NCBI GenBank assembly: GCA_015520425.1
Contig: WAQC01000145.1
Coordinates: forward strand, 1-27,392
Origin: Candidatus Pelearchaeum sp.
GTDB taxonomy: Archaea; Thermoproteota; Nitrososphaeria_A; Caldarchaeales; Caldarchaeaceae
DNA: 27,392 nucleotides
Direction: 5' to 3'
Positions 7,791 through 15,961 of this stretch are shown here, one piece after another. Within the stretch, counting starts at the first letter, position 1, and the number at the start of each line of letters is the position of its first letter. The notes under the pieces are model-generated. The model did not search any database. It saw only the letters and a list, made by a program, of their open reading frames with translations, and was not told the DNA's origin. Made by a program: the position numbers and the translations under genes.

Positions 7791-7818
7791 CTCAGCATTC
7801 TTTGTAACCTGTCCCCCC

Positions 7819-8490
7819 TTGAGGCTAATAGCGCTCTATACAGGTGGTAAGGACTCCACATATGCGATATACAAGGCTATGCAGATGGGGCATGCGGTTG
7901 TAAGGCTAATCACAGTAATCCCTGAGAGTAGAGAGAGCTACATGTTCCACTACCCCAACCTAACGTTTACGCAGTTGCAGGCAGAGGCTATGGGGATTCC
8001 GCAGACCATAGAATATACACGGGGAGAGAAGGAGCTGGAGCTTGAAGACCTGCGTGCGGCAGTAGCGCGGCACGCCTCGGAGGCCGATGGGATACTGACA
8101 GGAGCTATAGCCAGCACATACCAGCGCACGCGCGTTGAGCGTATAGCAGAGTCCCTAGGCCTAGAGGCACTATCGCCGCTCTGGGGTAGAGAACCAATAG
8201 AACTTCTCCGCGAGATTGTGAAATCACGCTTCATAGCAATAGTAACAGCAGTCTCAGCCGCAGGTCTTGATGAGCGGTGGCTTGGAAGAGTGTTGGATGA
8301 GGCAGCAGTATCGGAGCTTGAGCAACTATGGCTACGCTATGGCGTTCATCCCTGCGGCGAGGGTGGTGAGATGGATACATTCGTAATAAGCTGCCCACTC
8401 TTCAAGAAGAGCATAAAAATAAAAAGCTACGAGAAAGAATGGCGCGGAGACAGCGGGTATCTACACATCCGCGAAGCATACTTGGAATAA
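7819..8490 (+). CDS. dph6: Diphthamide synthetase (Dph6-like ATP pyrophosphatase)
   Basis: PP-loop ATPase that amidates diphthine on elongation factor 2 to complete diphthamide. It is 223 aa from the TTG at 7819. The TTG is chosen because family proteins begin directly before the PP-loop, here LRLIALYTGGKDSTYAIYKA with SGGKDS varied to TGGKDS. Upstream in-frame codons back to 7741 would add an unrelated hydrophobic extension, and the TATA box at 7782-7790 would then lie inside the gene. Downstream, GILTGAIASTYQRTRVERIAESLGL, PLWGREPIELL and GVHPCGEGGEMDTFV match the family, with the GEGGE(Y/M)xT signature near the C-terminus. Length is normal for the archaeal single-domain form. Confidence 0.9.
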   Translation: MRLIALYTGGKDSTYAIYKAMQMGHAVVRLITVIPESRESYMFHYPNLTFTQLQAEAMGIPQTIEYTRGEKELELEDLRAAVARHASEADGILTGAIASTYQRTRVERIAESLGLEALSPLWGREPIELLREIVKSRFIAIVTAVSAAGLDERWLGRVLDEAAVSELEQLWLRYGVHPCGEGGEMDTFVISCPLFKKSIKIKSYEKEWRGDSGYLHIREAYLE

Positions 8491-8501
8491 CGCTGGGAAA
8501 G

Positions 8502-8510
8502 AATTAAATA
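8502..8510 (+). promoter_or_regulatory. Probable TATA box of the citramalate synthase gene
   Basis: AATTAAATA is centred at 8506, which puts transcription start near 8533, upstream of the Shine-Dalgarno at 8544-8550. The mRNA would therefore contain the Shine-Dalgarno and initiate at 8548 or 8556, not at the GTG 8844. Confidence 0.45.
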
Positions 8511-8543
8511 CACGAACAAAATCCTAACAAGAACAACAAGTTT

Positions 8544-8550
8544 GGGGGTG
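8544..8550 (+). promoter_or_regulatory. Shine-Dalgarno GGGGGTG pointing to an ATC codon
   Basis: GGGGGTG pairs along its full length with the CACCTCC 3' end expected of archaeal 16S rRNA, allowing one G-U pair. The same element with the same 5-nt spacer precedes the ATG of lysC, and GGGGTG with a 5-nt spacer precedes sdhC. Here the spacer TCTGA ends at ATC 8556-8558. Confidence 0.6.
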
Positions 8551-8555
8551 TCTGA

Positions 8556-10151
8556 ATCGATTACGTTGAGACCCTTGACACCACACTGCGTGATGGCGCC
8601 CAGACTAGGGGCGTTACTTTCACGCTGCACGAAAAGCTCCGCATAGCCGAGAAGCTGGACGAGCTGGGTATTGATATTATTGAAGGAGGCTGGCCAGGTT
8701 CCAATCCTAAGGATGCAGAGTTCTTTAAGGCGGCAAAGAATATCTCATTTAGCCATAGTAGAATAGCGGCGTTTGGGAGCACTAGGCGTAAAGATACTAG
8801 GCCAAGCAACGACCCATCACTGGACTCCATAATCAAGGCCGATGTGGGTACGGCAGTCATATTCGGCAAGTCCTGGCTACTACATGTTAGGGAAGTCCTA
8901 CGCTGTACCGATGAAGAGAATCTGGACATGATAACTGATACGATAGAATACTTGCGTGGCCATGGTATGGAGGTTATCTTTGATGCTGAGCATTTCTACG
9001 ACGGGTTTAAGGATTCGCCCAAATATGCTCTATCTGTTGTCCGCTCGGCCTATGAAGCTGGGGCACGTGTTGTTGTCCTCTGCGATACCAATGGTGGAAC
9101 GCTACCTAGCGAGCTTGGCAGGATAACGCGGCGAGTTCGTGAAGAGATTGGATGCCCATTAGGGATACATACTCATAATGATTCTGGCGTGGCGGTGGCT
9201 AATACTCTAGCGGCGGTTGAAGAGGGGGCTAGGCATGTTCAGGGAACGATAAACGGCCTTGGTGAGCGGTGTGGTAATGCCGACCTGTGTCAAGTAATCC
9301 CAAACCTGGCTCTTAAGATGGGGTTCAGAGTTCTAGGCGGAGATGGGGTTGGGAGATTAAAACTCCTTACACAGACCGCGCGGCTAGTGGCCGAGCTATC
9401 CAATCGCGAGCTAAGCCCATACCACCCGTTCGTCGGGAGACATGCCTTCGCACATAAAGGCGGCGTGCATATAGACGCGATGCTCAAACATCCTAGGACC
9501 TATGAGCATATAGACCCAGCGCTGGTGGGTAACGAAAGGATAATATCAATCTCCGAGCTGTCAGGGAGGTCTGCACTACAATACCAAGCGCAGAAACTAG
9601 GATTATCTCTAGACAAGAATGAGCTTACGCGAGCGCTGGAGGAGATTAAGAAGCTGGAATCGTTAGGCTATCATCTAGAGCCAGCAGACGCCACAGTAAG
9701 CTTGATACTCCTCCACTCAATAGGAGTTAGGCCAGATTTCTTTAAGATAAGGACATGGTGGGTTGAAGTATTTGACATAGGGAGGCAGATGGCTAAAGCG
9801 ATAGTCTCGCTTGACGTAAATGGGGAAGCCGTAACAGAGATTGGTGAGGGCGTTGGCCCTGTTCATGCGCTTGACGAGGCTATCAGGAAGGCATTACTGA
9901 GAAAGTTTCCAGAACTTAAAGACACACATCTGGTAAACTATAAGGTGGCGGTAATAGATAGCGGCGATGGAACTGCCGCAGCAGTCCGCGTATTTGTGGA
10001 GTTTATGTCTGGCGAGAAGCGGTGGGCTACTACAGCGGTCTCGCGTAACATACTTGAAGCAAGCCTAAAAGCGGTTACTGATGGATACACCTACAACCTA
10101 GCAGTATTGAGGAAGCTTGGTATAGCAAGCGCCAAAACAGATGGGGGATAA
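8556..10151 (+). CDS. cimA: Citramalate synthase, apparent ATC start (or 5' frameshift)
   Basis: Condenses pyruvate and acetyl-CoA to citramalate, the threonine-independent entry to isoleucine. It is 531 aa, with a TIM-barrel DRE-TIM domain and a C-terminal LeuA-type regulatory domain (about 400-525). If ATC at 8556 is codon 1, the protein begins (I/M)DYVETLDTTLRDGAQ, a complete family N-terminus with catalytic Arg12 and Asp13. EGGWPGSNPKDAEFF is typical of the citramalate rather than the isopropylmalate branch. Metal ligands are in HTHND at 205-209, and GLGERCGNADL follows. An in-frame TGA sits at 8553-8555, and the first canonical start is GTG 8844, which would delete the catalytic motif. 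Either a non-AUG start or a one-base error or deletion near 8560 after GTG 8548 explains this. 2-Isopropylmalate synthase is a weaker alternative. Confidence 0.85.
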   Translation: MDYVETLDTTLRDGAQTRGVTFTLHEKLRIAEKLDELGIDIIEGGWPGSNPKDAEFFKAAKNISFSHSRIAAFGSTRRKDTRPSNDPSLDSIIKADVGTAVIFGKSWLLHVREVLRCTDEENLDMITDTIEYLRGHGMEVIFDAEHFYDGFKDSPKYALSVVRSAYEAGARVVVLCDTNGGTLPSELGRITRRVREEIGCPLGIHTHNDSGVAVANTLAAVEEGARHVQGTINGLGERCGNADLCQVIPNLALKMGFRVLGGDGVGRLKLLTQTARLVAELSNRELSPYHPFVGRHAFAHKGGVHIDAMLKHPRTYEHIDPALVGNERIISISELSGRSALQYQAQKLGLSLDKNELTRALEEIKKLESLGYHLEPADATVSLILLHSIGVRPDFFKIRTWWVEVFDIGRQMAKAIVSLDVNGEAVTEIGEGVGPVHALDEAIRKALLRKFPELKDTHLVNYKVAVIDSGDGTAAAVRVFVEFMSGEKRWATTAVSRNILEASLKAVTDGYTYNLAVLRKLGIASAKTDGG

Positions 10152-10169
10152 CGCGACAAAGATTGGATG

Positions 10170-10562
10170 TTACTTAACGCTAACCAGCATGTGTCTATTC
10201 ATTATTGTCCAATATTCCACGGTCACTCCTGGCTCTACTTTGGCACGGAGATTCTCATCTTTAGGCATAGGTATCTCAACTATCTGGAGGGACTCATTAT
10301 CCATAACACTTACGCTATCGTCAGAAACAGATACAACCTGGCCACTCTTCTTCTCTACTATGGGGACTTCTACCTTGCTATCGGCAGGCCCTACATAACT
10401 CCTCTTCACCTCGTCAAATATCCCTATTGCCACCAGCCTTATCTTAGCGGACCCATGCTTTCCAGGCTTGCTCTTCTCCAGCTCCACAATCTTACATGGC
10501 TCGCCATCAATCACAATGTTATGGCCCTCCTTGAGCGAGCCGAGGTCAACAGGCTTACTCAT
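10170..10562 (-). CDS. Translation factor aIF5A
   Basis: Archaeal homologue of eIF5A, which binds the ribosomal E site and helps peptide-bond formation at difficult sequences such as polyproline; 130 aa, the normal size. The hypusine loop is EKSKPGKHGSAKIRL, with Lys35 in PGKHG as the residue modified to hypusine or deoxyhypusine. The N-terminal SH3-like domain (about 1-70) and C-terminal OB domain (about 71-130, from SGQVVSVSDDSVSVMD) are both complete. The ATG at 10562 lies about 11 nt from the start site predicted by the TATA box at 10595-10606. It is convergent with the citramalate synthase gene, with 18 nt between the stops. Confidence 0.96.
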   Translation of the reverse strand: MSKPVDLGSLKEGHNIVIDGEPCKIVELEKSKPGKHGSAKIRLVAIGIFDEVKRSYVGPADSKVEVPIVEKKSGQVVSVSDDSVSVMDNESLQIVEIPMPKDENLRAKVEPGVTVEYWTIMNRHMLVSVK

Positions 10563-10594
10563 ATTCTTCCCCTCTCCAACAGCACTCGTTGGTG

Positions 10595-10606
10595 TTTAAT
10601 TTAAAT
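10595..10606 (-). promoter_or_regulatory. Probable TATA box of the aIF5A gene
   Basis: On the minus strand ATTTAAATTAAA is a strong archaeal TATA motif. Transcription would start near 10573, leaving a short leader of about 11 nt before the ATG at 10562. Confidence 0.55.
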
Positions 10607-10618
10607 CTCTCGCCATAT

Positions 10619-10996
10619 TCACAAGCTAGCAGATAGCTTAGCGGTCTTTGAGAGTCGGCTTACCTCCCTATATGCCATGTAGAGGGCGTAGAACATGGTT
10701 ATAGCTATAGCTAGAGCTAGAATGCGGCTATATATGCCCATATAAACCAGCAGGTCTAACGCATTAGTTATTATGAGAAGGGTGAATAATACACCGCCTG
10801 TTATGAGCAGATGAAAGAAAGTTATACTGTCTTTTCTCTCAGACCAGCTTGAGGCCAATATGAACGGTGTGAGGTATTTCAGTCTCAAACCATACTGTTT
10901 AGTTACTCTATATATCAATAGAACTACCAGACCGCCCATTAGTTGCACGACCAGAGCTGCAAGTGTAAGACCTAACAGAGTTGCCTCATTAATCAT
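10619..10996 (-). CDS. Small membrane protein of unknown function
   Basis: A 125-aa protein from the ATG at 10996. An in-frame GTG three codons upstream (11005) is less likely, because a GGGTG Shine-Dalgarno lies 6 nt before the ATG and overlaps the GTG. Three or four hydrophobic segments are visible: about residues 6-27 (LLGLTLAALVVQLMGGLVVLLI), 58-77 (FFHLLITGGVLFTLLIITNA), 78-88 and 89-107 (ILALAIAITMFYALYM). The C-terminal tail is charged and cytoplasmic-looking (YREVSRLSKTAK). No catalytic motif is recognised. It sits between aIF5A and the divergent M6 protease gene; an AT-rich box near 11035-11043 may be its promoter. No function is assigned. Confidence 0.7.
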   Translation of the reverse strand: MINEATLLGLTLAALVVQLMGGLVVLLIYRVTKQYGLRLKYLTPFILASSWSERKDSITFFHLLITGGVLFTLLIITNALDLLVYMGIYSRILALAIAITMFYALYMAYREVSRLSKTAKLSASL

Positions 10997-11112
10997 GCTT
11001 TCCACCCTAGCCGGCAGGAGATAAAGGCTTCATAGAATATTTATTCGCTTGGTTCCGAGAAAATTCAACATCCTACGCGAATATAACCAGAATATGTGAG
11101 AGCAGGTCTTAT

Positions 11113-11122
11113 CTTTATTTAT
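11113..11122 (+). promoter_or_regulatory. Probable TATA box of the M6 protease gene
   Basis: CTTTATTTAT is centred near 11118, giving a start site near 11145 and a leader of about 23 nt. A weak purine-rich GAGGGA at 11153-11158 lies about 10 nt ahead of the ATG at 11168. Confidence 0.4.
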
Positions 11123-11167
11123 TCTTGACAAACGTTAAGAATTAGAACTAACTGAGGGATTAGCTAA

Positions 11168-13930
11168 ATGCCTCACCATACTAATGGTACTCCACTAGGG
11201 AGATTCTTACTACTCGCGTTAACTCTTACTTCTGTTGTATTATATTTTTCTATCTATTCTGTTTCTGCCACTAGCCAGAATTTAGAGCTAAACCAACCAG
11301 ATTATGTCGCACGTTCTGAGCAGTCTGAAATTCAGCTTACTGCGGTATATGGGGTTAAGAGAGTTTTAGTGATACCTGTGGATTTTCCAGATATACCCAC
11401 ACCAACCTCGCTTAATGCGGCTGTTGCTGCTGGTGAGCAAATGACTGACTATTGGCTGGAGGTTTCTTACGGCAGATTCACAACTGATATAGTTAGGCCT
11501 GATACGTGGATAACAGTTAGCCAATCATCCACTTATTACGGCGATGATATAGGCGCTTCAATAGATGCCCGTCTATGCCAACTGATAAACGAGGCATTCC
11601 AACTTGCTGACCCACTATTTGACTTTAGAGCATACGACTACTTCATCATCGTACATGCTAGAAACGACCAAGCGATGACTGGTAATGAGTATGATATTTG
11701 GTCCAGCGCATATTATAGTCCCCGTCTATCGTGTGGTCTTAGGCTTCCGTCTGGTGAGGAGACTAGCATAGCCGCTGTTGGAATAGTGAGCATATACAGC
11801 CCGATGGGGACATGGGCCCATGAAATAGGGCATCTTATAGGGCTTCCAGACCTCTACAACACCGCACGACGCGATGAACCAGATAACTTCGTAGGCCCCT
11901 GGGATTTAATGGCAGCAGGCTCTTGGAATGGCCCCCTTTCCGCACGTGGAAGCTCTCCTGCGCATTTAACGAGCTGGGGCAAGATTAAGCTGGGCTGGCT
12001 CACAGATGAGCGTGTAAGAACAGTAACGCGAGGCGAGACCGCTGTAATCACATTATCACCTTTAGAAACTGGTGATGGTGTGGCGGCAATCAAAATCCCC
12101 ATAACAAGTAGTTTCTACTACTTGGTTGAGCTAAGGAAGAAGATAGGGTATGACCGTTATCTTCCCTCCGCTGGTGTGCTGATATTAGTTATAGATGAAT
12201 CAAAACCAAGCGGCGGTGGAATAGTTAAAGTAGTCAGAAAGAGTGGCCAGTCTCTTAGTAGCGCAGCGTTAGATGTTGGTGGGAAATATGTGGATGAACA
12301 ACGTCAAATAACCATAAAGATAATATCCAAAACTTTAACAACATTTACAGTTAGCGTAGAGTATGGCGTGGTAACTTATGAGCTGAGGCTCATATCAAAT
12401 ATTCCAGGCATAAACATAAAGGTAAATGGAACCATATATACAGTGGATGCAAACGGTATAGCGGATATAAGGCTTCCAAAAGGAAAATATACTCTTAGCG
12501 TAGCTGATATAATTCCAGAAAACGACTCAACCCGTTATGTATTTCTATACTGGTTAGTTAATGGTGAGAGAGTAACATCAAACGAGATGATGATAAATGT
12601 TATTGATGATATGCTGGTTGAGGTTTTCTTTAAGCGGCAATACCGCGTTATGATAGATACACCGTTTGGAAGACCTGTCGGCGCTGGCTGGCATGATGAA
12701 GGAACTAACGTGGCTATTGGCATAGACCCAGAGACGCTCGTCGCCGATTATGGAAACTCCACACGATATATCTTTAGTGGATGGCTGGAAAGCAGTTTTA
12801 ACCAGCCATTACTGGAGGTTACAATAAACCAGCCCATTACACTTACCGCTCTTTGGAAAAAACAATACTATGTAGATATACGCGAGCCTTTAGCAAGTGT
12901 GAAGAGCGGCTGGTATGATGCTAATGCTAGACTCACTATTACTATAACCGAGCAGATAATACCTGTACGAGCTGGCGAGAGACTCGTTTTCCGCGGCTGG
13001 GGTGGTGATATTAACACCACAAACACAGAGGTGGAGGTAGTGGTAGATTCTCCGAAGATTATAGTGGCCAGATGGGCTACACAGTATCGCGTGATAGTTA
13101 ATGCTACACCAGCATTCTCTATTGATAAATGGATGGATGCTGGCGAGGAGCTGGACATATCAGTTCCATCAATTCTTCAGCTATCATCCCTGCATAGACT
13201 CGTCTTCGCTGGATGGACAGGATACACGGAGCCTAAGCAAAACATAACGCTCACAATATCAAGCCCTATTGAAATGCATGTAAGATGGATAGAAGAATAC
13301 ATGACCTCTCTTAGATTAGTTAACCTCAAAGGTCAGGAGCTTCCAGAAGACCTTGACTTGGTAATAACATTAATACGTGGTGATACGCGAGTTGAGCTGC
13401 GGCCTCCTTATTCTGAGTGGCTTCAAGTCGGCTCGTGGGTTATTGAGAGGGCTGAGGTTTATGGTGTTGAGCTGGAGTTGGGTAATGCGCTTGAGGTGGA
13501 TAAGCCTATTGTGGCTATTGTGTATGTTCCTCTGGCTCCTCTAACCGTGCATGTTGTGGGAGAAAGGGGCCAGCCCCTATCAGGTGCATTGGTTGAGGTT
13601 AGGGTTGATGGAGCAAAGTTCTCCGATACCACAGATGAAAACGGCGCAATAACAATTAGAGAAATACCAGCTCGGAAATTATCCATTAACGTAGAGTATA
13701 AGGGACTCTTAGAGAATCGTGAGATAGGGCCTGAATGGGCTAAGACAGAATCGGTCAGTATTGTTATGCCAGTTTATCTAGAGCTTTTCGGCACTCCCCT
13801 ATCAGCGTGGCAACTTATCACACTAATATTAGTTACGGCCGCCCTACTACTGGCGATAATTTTGCCAATAGTGGTGGTTAGGAGGAGACGTAGGAAATAC
13901 TATTATGATGACATAATTGTCATAGAGTAG
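11168..13930 (+). CDS. Cell-surface M6-type metalloprotease with repeat modules and C-terminal anchor
   Basis: A 920-aa secreted, membrane-anchored protease. An N-terminal signal sequence lies at about residues 11-35 (hydrophobic LLLALTLTSVVLYFSIYS). The M6 (immune inhibitor A-like) catalytic domain spans about 55-280. The zinc motif HEIGHLIGLPD has His218, Glu219, His222 and Asp228 as the third ligand position, and the Met-turn GPWDLMAAGSWNG contains Met248. From about 400 come beta-rich modules: three clear repeats of about 74 residues start at Gln491, Gln566 and Gln639. Each opens with QY-(R/Y)-V and has a central F-x-GW and a late W, resembling InlB B-repeats. A carboxypeptidase-regulatory-like module lies at about 780-840 (GQPLSGALVEVRVDG). 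A final helix (880-904), five Arg and an acidic tail anchor it. It probably digests environmental protein. Confidence 0.88.
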   Translation: MPHHTNGTPLGRFLLLALTLTSVVLYFSIYSVSATSQNLELNQPDYVARSEQSEIQLTAVYGVKRVLVIPVDFPDIPTPTSLNAAVAAGEQMTDYWLEVSYGRFTTDIVRPDTWITVSQSSTYYGDDIGASIDARLCQLINEAFQLADPLFDFRAYDYFIIVHARNDQAMTGNEYDIWSSAYYSPRLSCGLRLPSGEETSIAAVGIVSIYSPMGTWAHEIGHLIGLPDLYNTARRDEPDNFVGPWDLMAAGSWNGPLSARGSSPAHLTSWGKIKLGWLTDERVRTVTRGETAVITLSPLETGDGVAAIKIPITSSFYYLVELRKKIGYDRYLPSAGVLILVIDESKPSGGGIVKVVRKSGQSLSSAALDVGGKYVDEQRQITIKIISKTLTTFTVSVEYGVVTYELRLISNIPGINIKVNGTIYTVDANGIADIRLPKGKYTLSVADIIPENDSTRYVFLYWLVNGERVTSNEMMINVIDDMLVEVFFKRQYRVMIDTPFGRPVGAGWHDEGTNVAIGIDPETLVADYGNSTRYIFSGWLESSFNQPLLEVTINQPITLTALWKKQYYVDIREPLASVKSGWYDANARLTITITEQIIPVRAGERLVFRGWGGDINTTNTEVEVVVDSPKIIVARWATQYRVIVNATPAFSIDKWMDAGEELDISVPSILQLSSLHRLVFAGWTGYTEPKQNITLTISSPIEMHVRWIEEYMTSLRLVNLKGQELPEDLDLVITLIRGDTRVELRPPYSEWLQVGSWVIERAEVYGVELELGNALEVDKPIVAIVYVPLAPLTVHVVGERGQPLSGALVEVRVDGAKFSDTTDENGAITIREIPARKLSINVEYKGLLENREIGPEWAKTESVSIVMPVYLELFGTPLSAWQLITLILVTAALLLAIILPIVVVRRRRRKYYYDDIIVIE
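12638..13306 (+). repeat. Three tandem repeats of about 74 codons in the surface protease
   Basis: Protein-level repeats begin at 12638, 12863 and 13082 with QYRVMI, QYYVDI and QYRVIV. Each continues with a GW or KW turn about 16 residues in, a central F-x-GW (FSGW, FRGW, FAGW), and ends with a hydrophobic strand and W. The DNA is diverged, so these are old duplications. A partial relative precedes them from about 12370. Confidence 0.7.
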
Positions 13931-13932
13931 GT

Positions 13933-15132
13933 TTGAGCGAGCTGGCACTTCTCGGTGGCGAGCCAACGCGCATAAAACCCTTTCCACGGTGGCCTTTCTT
14001 TGGTGATGAAGAAGAGCGAGAACTACTTGATGCGCTTAGGAGCGGGAATTGGAGTGTAGGCGGTGCTAAACTAGCGGCATTTGAGCGGGAGTTTGCTTCC
14101 TTCCAACATGCCAGATACGGCCTAGCGTGCACTAGCGGCTCTACCGCTTTACTCATCGCGCTAAAGGCATTGGGAGTGAAGCGCGGCGACCACGTAATAA
14201 TACCATCATATACGTTCTTAGCAACTGCTACCGCTGTTATAGACGCAGGAGCAGTACCCATATTTGCTGATATAGAGTCAGAGACATACACACTCTCAGC
14301 AGAAGACGCGGAGGATAGGATAACCTCTAAGACACGCTGTATAATCCCAGTTCATCTAGCAGGATGCCCCGCAGATATGTCTAAAATTCTAAAGCTAGCC
14401 GAGGAGTATGGGCTTAAAGTTCTTGAAGACGCTGCTCAAGCTCATGGTGCTGAGTGGTGCTCTAGGCGTGTTGGGAGCATAGGCGACGCAGGGGCGTTTA
14501 GCTTTTATCAAAGCAAAAACATGACCGCAGGGGAAGGAGGCTTCATAACTACCAATAACGAGGAAATCGCAGAGCTTGCATGGTCATACCACAACGTAGG
14601 CCGCGATAGACGGCGTGGCTGGTATGAGCACGTTAGGTATGGCTGGAATTTCAGAATGACAGAATTCCAAGCAGCGGTACTCCTCGCACAGCTAAAAAGA
14701 CTGCCAAAACTTATGAAAAAACGAGAAGAGAACGCTAAACATCTAACACATCTTCTTAAGAGCATACCTGGTATAGAGCCGCTAAGAAAACCAGACTACG
14801 CAACATCCCACGCATATCATCTATTCATATTCAAGTACAGGCGCGAAGAGTTTCACGGCATTAGTAAGGAGCGATTTATTGAGGCTTTGAGGGCTGAAGG
14901 AATACCGTGCAGCGCGGGTTATAAGCCATTATACTTTTACAGGTTTCTATGGGATGAGATGGTAGAATACGTGCAAACTCCAGGAGAATTGAATCTAGTC
15001 AATACGGAGAGGGCATCGCGTGAGGAGGCGGTGTGGATTCCTCAGAATGTTCTACTGGCTGAGCGGGAGGAGCTGGAAGACATAGCTAGGGCTGTTGAGA
15101 AAATTAGAAAATACTCCCACCGCTTAGTCTAG
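13933..15132 (+). CDS. DegT/DnrJ/EryC1/StrS family aminotransferase
   Basis: PLP-dependent sugar aminotransferase family, 399 aa. The start is a TTG at 13933, 2 nt after the protease stop; LSELALLGGEPTR matches the usual family N-terminus (S-x-LAxxGGxP). Key residues are TSGSTAL (67-73, phosphate binding), EDAAQAHGA (165-173, Asp166 contacting the pyridine nitrogen) and SFYQSKNMTAGEGG with Lys195 as the Schiff-base lysine. The family makes amino-deoxy sugars on nucleotide-sugar substrates for glycans, but some members use inositol-like substrates. Tight coupling to a surface protease hints at S-layer or surface-protein glycosylation, which is inference. Its TAG shares the palindrome CTAG with the stop of the convergent gene. 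Confidence 0.9.
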   Translation: MSELALLGGEPTRIKPFPRWPFFGDEEERELLDALRSGNWSVGGAKLAAFEREFASFQHARYGLACTSGSTALLIALKALGVKRGDHVIIPSYTFLATATAVIDAGAVPIFADIESETYTLSAEDAEDRITSKTRCIIPVHLAGCPADMSKILKLAEEYGLKVLEDAAQAHGAEWCSRRVGSIGDAGAFSFYQSKNMTAGEGGFITTNNEEIAELAWSYHNVGRDRRRGWYEHVRYGWNFRMTEFQAAVLLAQLKRLPKLMKKREENAKHLTHLLKSIPGIEPLRKPDYATSHAYHLFIFKYRREEFHGISKERFIEALRAEGIPCSAGYKPLYFYRFLWDEMVEYVQTPGELNLVNTERASREEAVWIPQNVLLAEREELEDIARAVEKIRKYSHRLV

Positions 15133-15692
15133 GTTTCCCACTTCCAGCGGATACTCTCACCAAACCGCGTAGGAGCCTTTGAGATAGTGGCAGGGTCTAT
15201 CTCATGCCACTCAAATATCTCTTCCTTAATATCTTTCAAGGATGCTTGATAACCATCTTCCTCTAAAGCACGGATTATGCGGGGAATCAATGTCTTAACC
15301 TCGTCCATAGTTTTTGGCCGCTTTACGATACCGTTCTCTATGCCTCCGAAAATTATCTTTAGTTTTGTTTCGTCGTTTTCTACTCCCTCGCTTAGTATTC
15401 TGCTTGCACCGTAGCGTTTGGCCACCTGCTCTACTCTATCTAAATCCACCTGCTTGTCGCGTATCTTGATTACTACTGTGGGAGCTTTCTCATACACCGT
15501 GAAGTATCCCAGGTATATCTGTAGGGCGCCCTCAAAGTCTGGGTTTCTCCTACTCATGCCGAAGATTATAAACTCCTGACCTTCTCTTAGGAGAAAACGC
15601 TGCGATAACTCCGCGGGTATGGTTATGACTAGGCTATTCCCACTCTTTCTAATGAACCCCCTAAACGTTACGGCATCCTCACTCCACGACAT
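15129..15692 (-). CDS. AbrB-domain regulator with unknown C-terminal domain
   Basis: A 187-aa protein. The N-terminal segment RGFIRKSGNSLVITIPAEL followed by REGQEFIIFGM (about 11-45) is a typical AbrB/MazE-like swapped-hairpin DNA-binding domain (RKxGxSLxITIP). The remaining 140 residues, including a region rich in charged helices and a WHEIDPATISKAPTRFGE tail, are unrecognised. A related architecture occurs in archaeal phosphate-uptake-type regulators, but I do not see enough to claim that. The ATG at 15692 is about 16 nt from the start site predicted by the TATA box at 15731-15740. It is convergent with the aminotransferase and overlaps it by 4 nt. Confidence 0.75.
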   Translation of the reverse strand: MSWSEDAVTFRGFIRKSGNSLVITIPAELSQRFLLREGQEFIIFGMSRRNPDFEGALQIYLGYFTVYEKAPTVVIKIRDKQVDLDRVEQVAKRYGASRILSEGVENDETKLKIIFGGIENGIVKRPKTMDEVKTLIPRIIRALEEDGYQASLKDIKEEIFEWHEIDPATISKAPTRFGESIRWKWET

Positions 15693-15961
15693 CCCTAACC
15701 CATGCCTCTAAACGGCCTTATTCAGCCATCAGTATATAAGTGGTCATCCCGCTCCAGCGTCTTAAAACAGGATTATAGGCTAGCCGTTCTAACTTGTTGA
15801 ACAAACATGTAAGGAACTCTAATCTGGTGGAGGGTGGGGTTCTATTTTCCTCTGAAACACTACGCGAAGTTAGTTGAGCTTGATGTATTTCTGGCGGATA
15901 TTACGTAGCTCTATGCTGGTTTGCAGCGGGGAGAGATATTTAATAATAAGAGGAGAGCGGC
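15693..15961. other. Noncoding region with a minus-strand promoter and upstream sequence of the winged-helix gene
   Basis: On the minus strand CTTATATACT at 15731-15740 is a good TATA box for the AbrB-domain gene, with a start site near 15708. Between 15741 and 15930 I see no ORF of note, tRNA or clear hairpin. At 15936-15945 ATATTTAATA is a plus-strand TATA candidate, and AGGAGAG at 15951-15957 is a Shine-Dalgarno candidate for the short ORF that follows. Confidence 0.5.

Noticed and set aside
7741..7818. Upstream in-frame extension of the diphthamide synthetase
   Set aside because: It adds a hydrophobic stretch absent from the family and would include the putative promoter box.
8844..10151. 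GTG at 8844 as the start of citramalate synthase
   Set aside because: It would remove 96 codons that encode the catalytic DTTLRDG and EGGWPGSN motifs, both intact in the same frame upstream.
15741..15935. Box C/D RNA or small gene in the noncoding gap
   Set aside because: A TGATGTA-like string occurs without a properly placed D box, and reading frames are short and uncoupled to any start signal.
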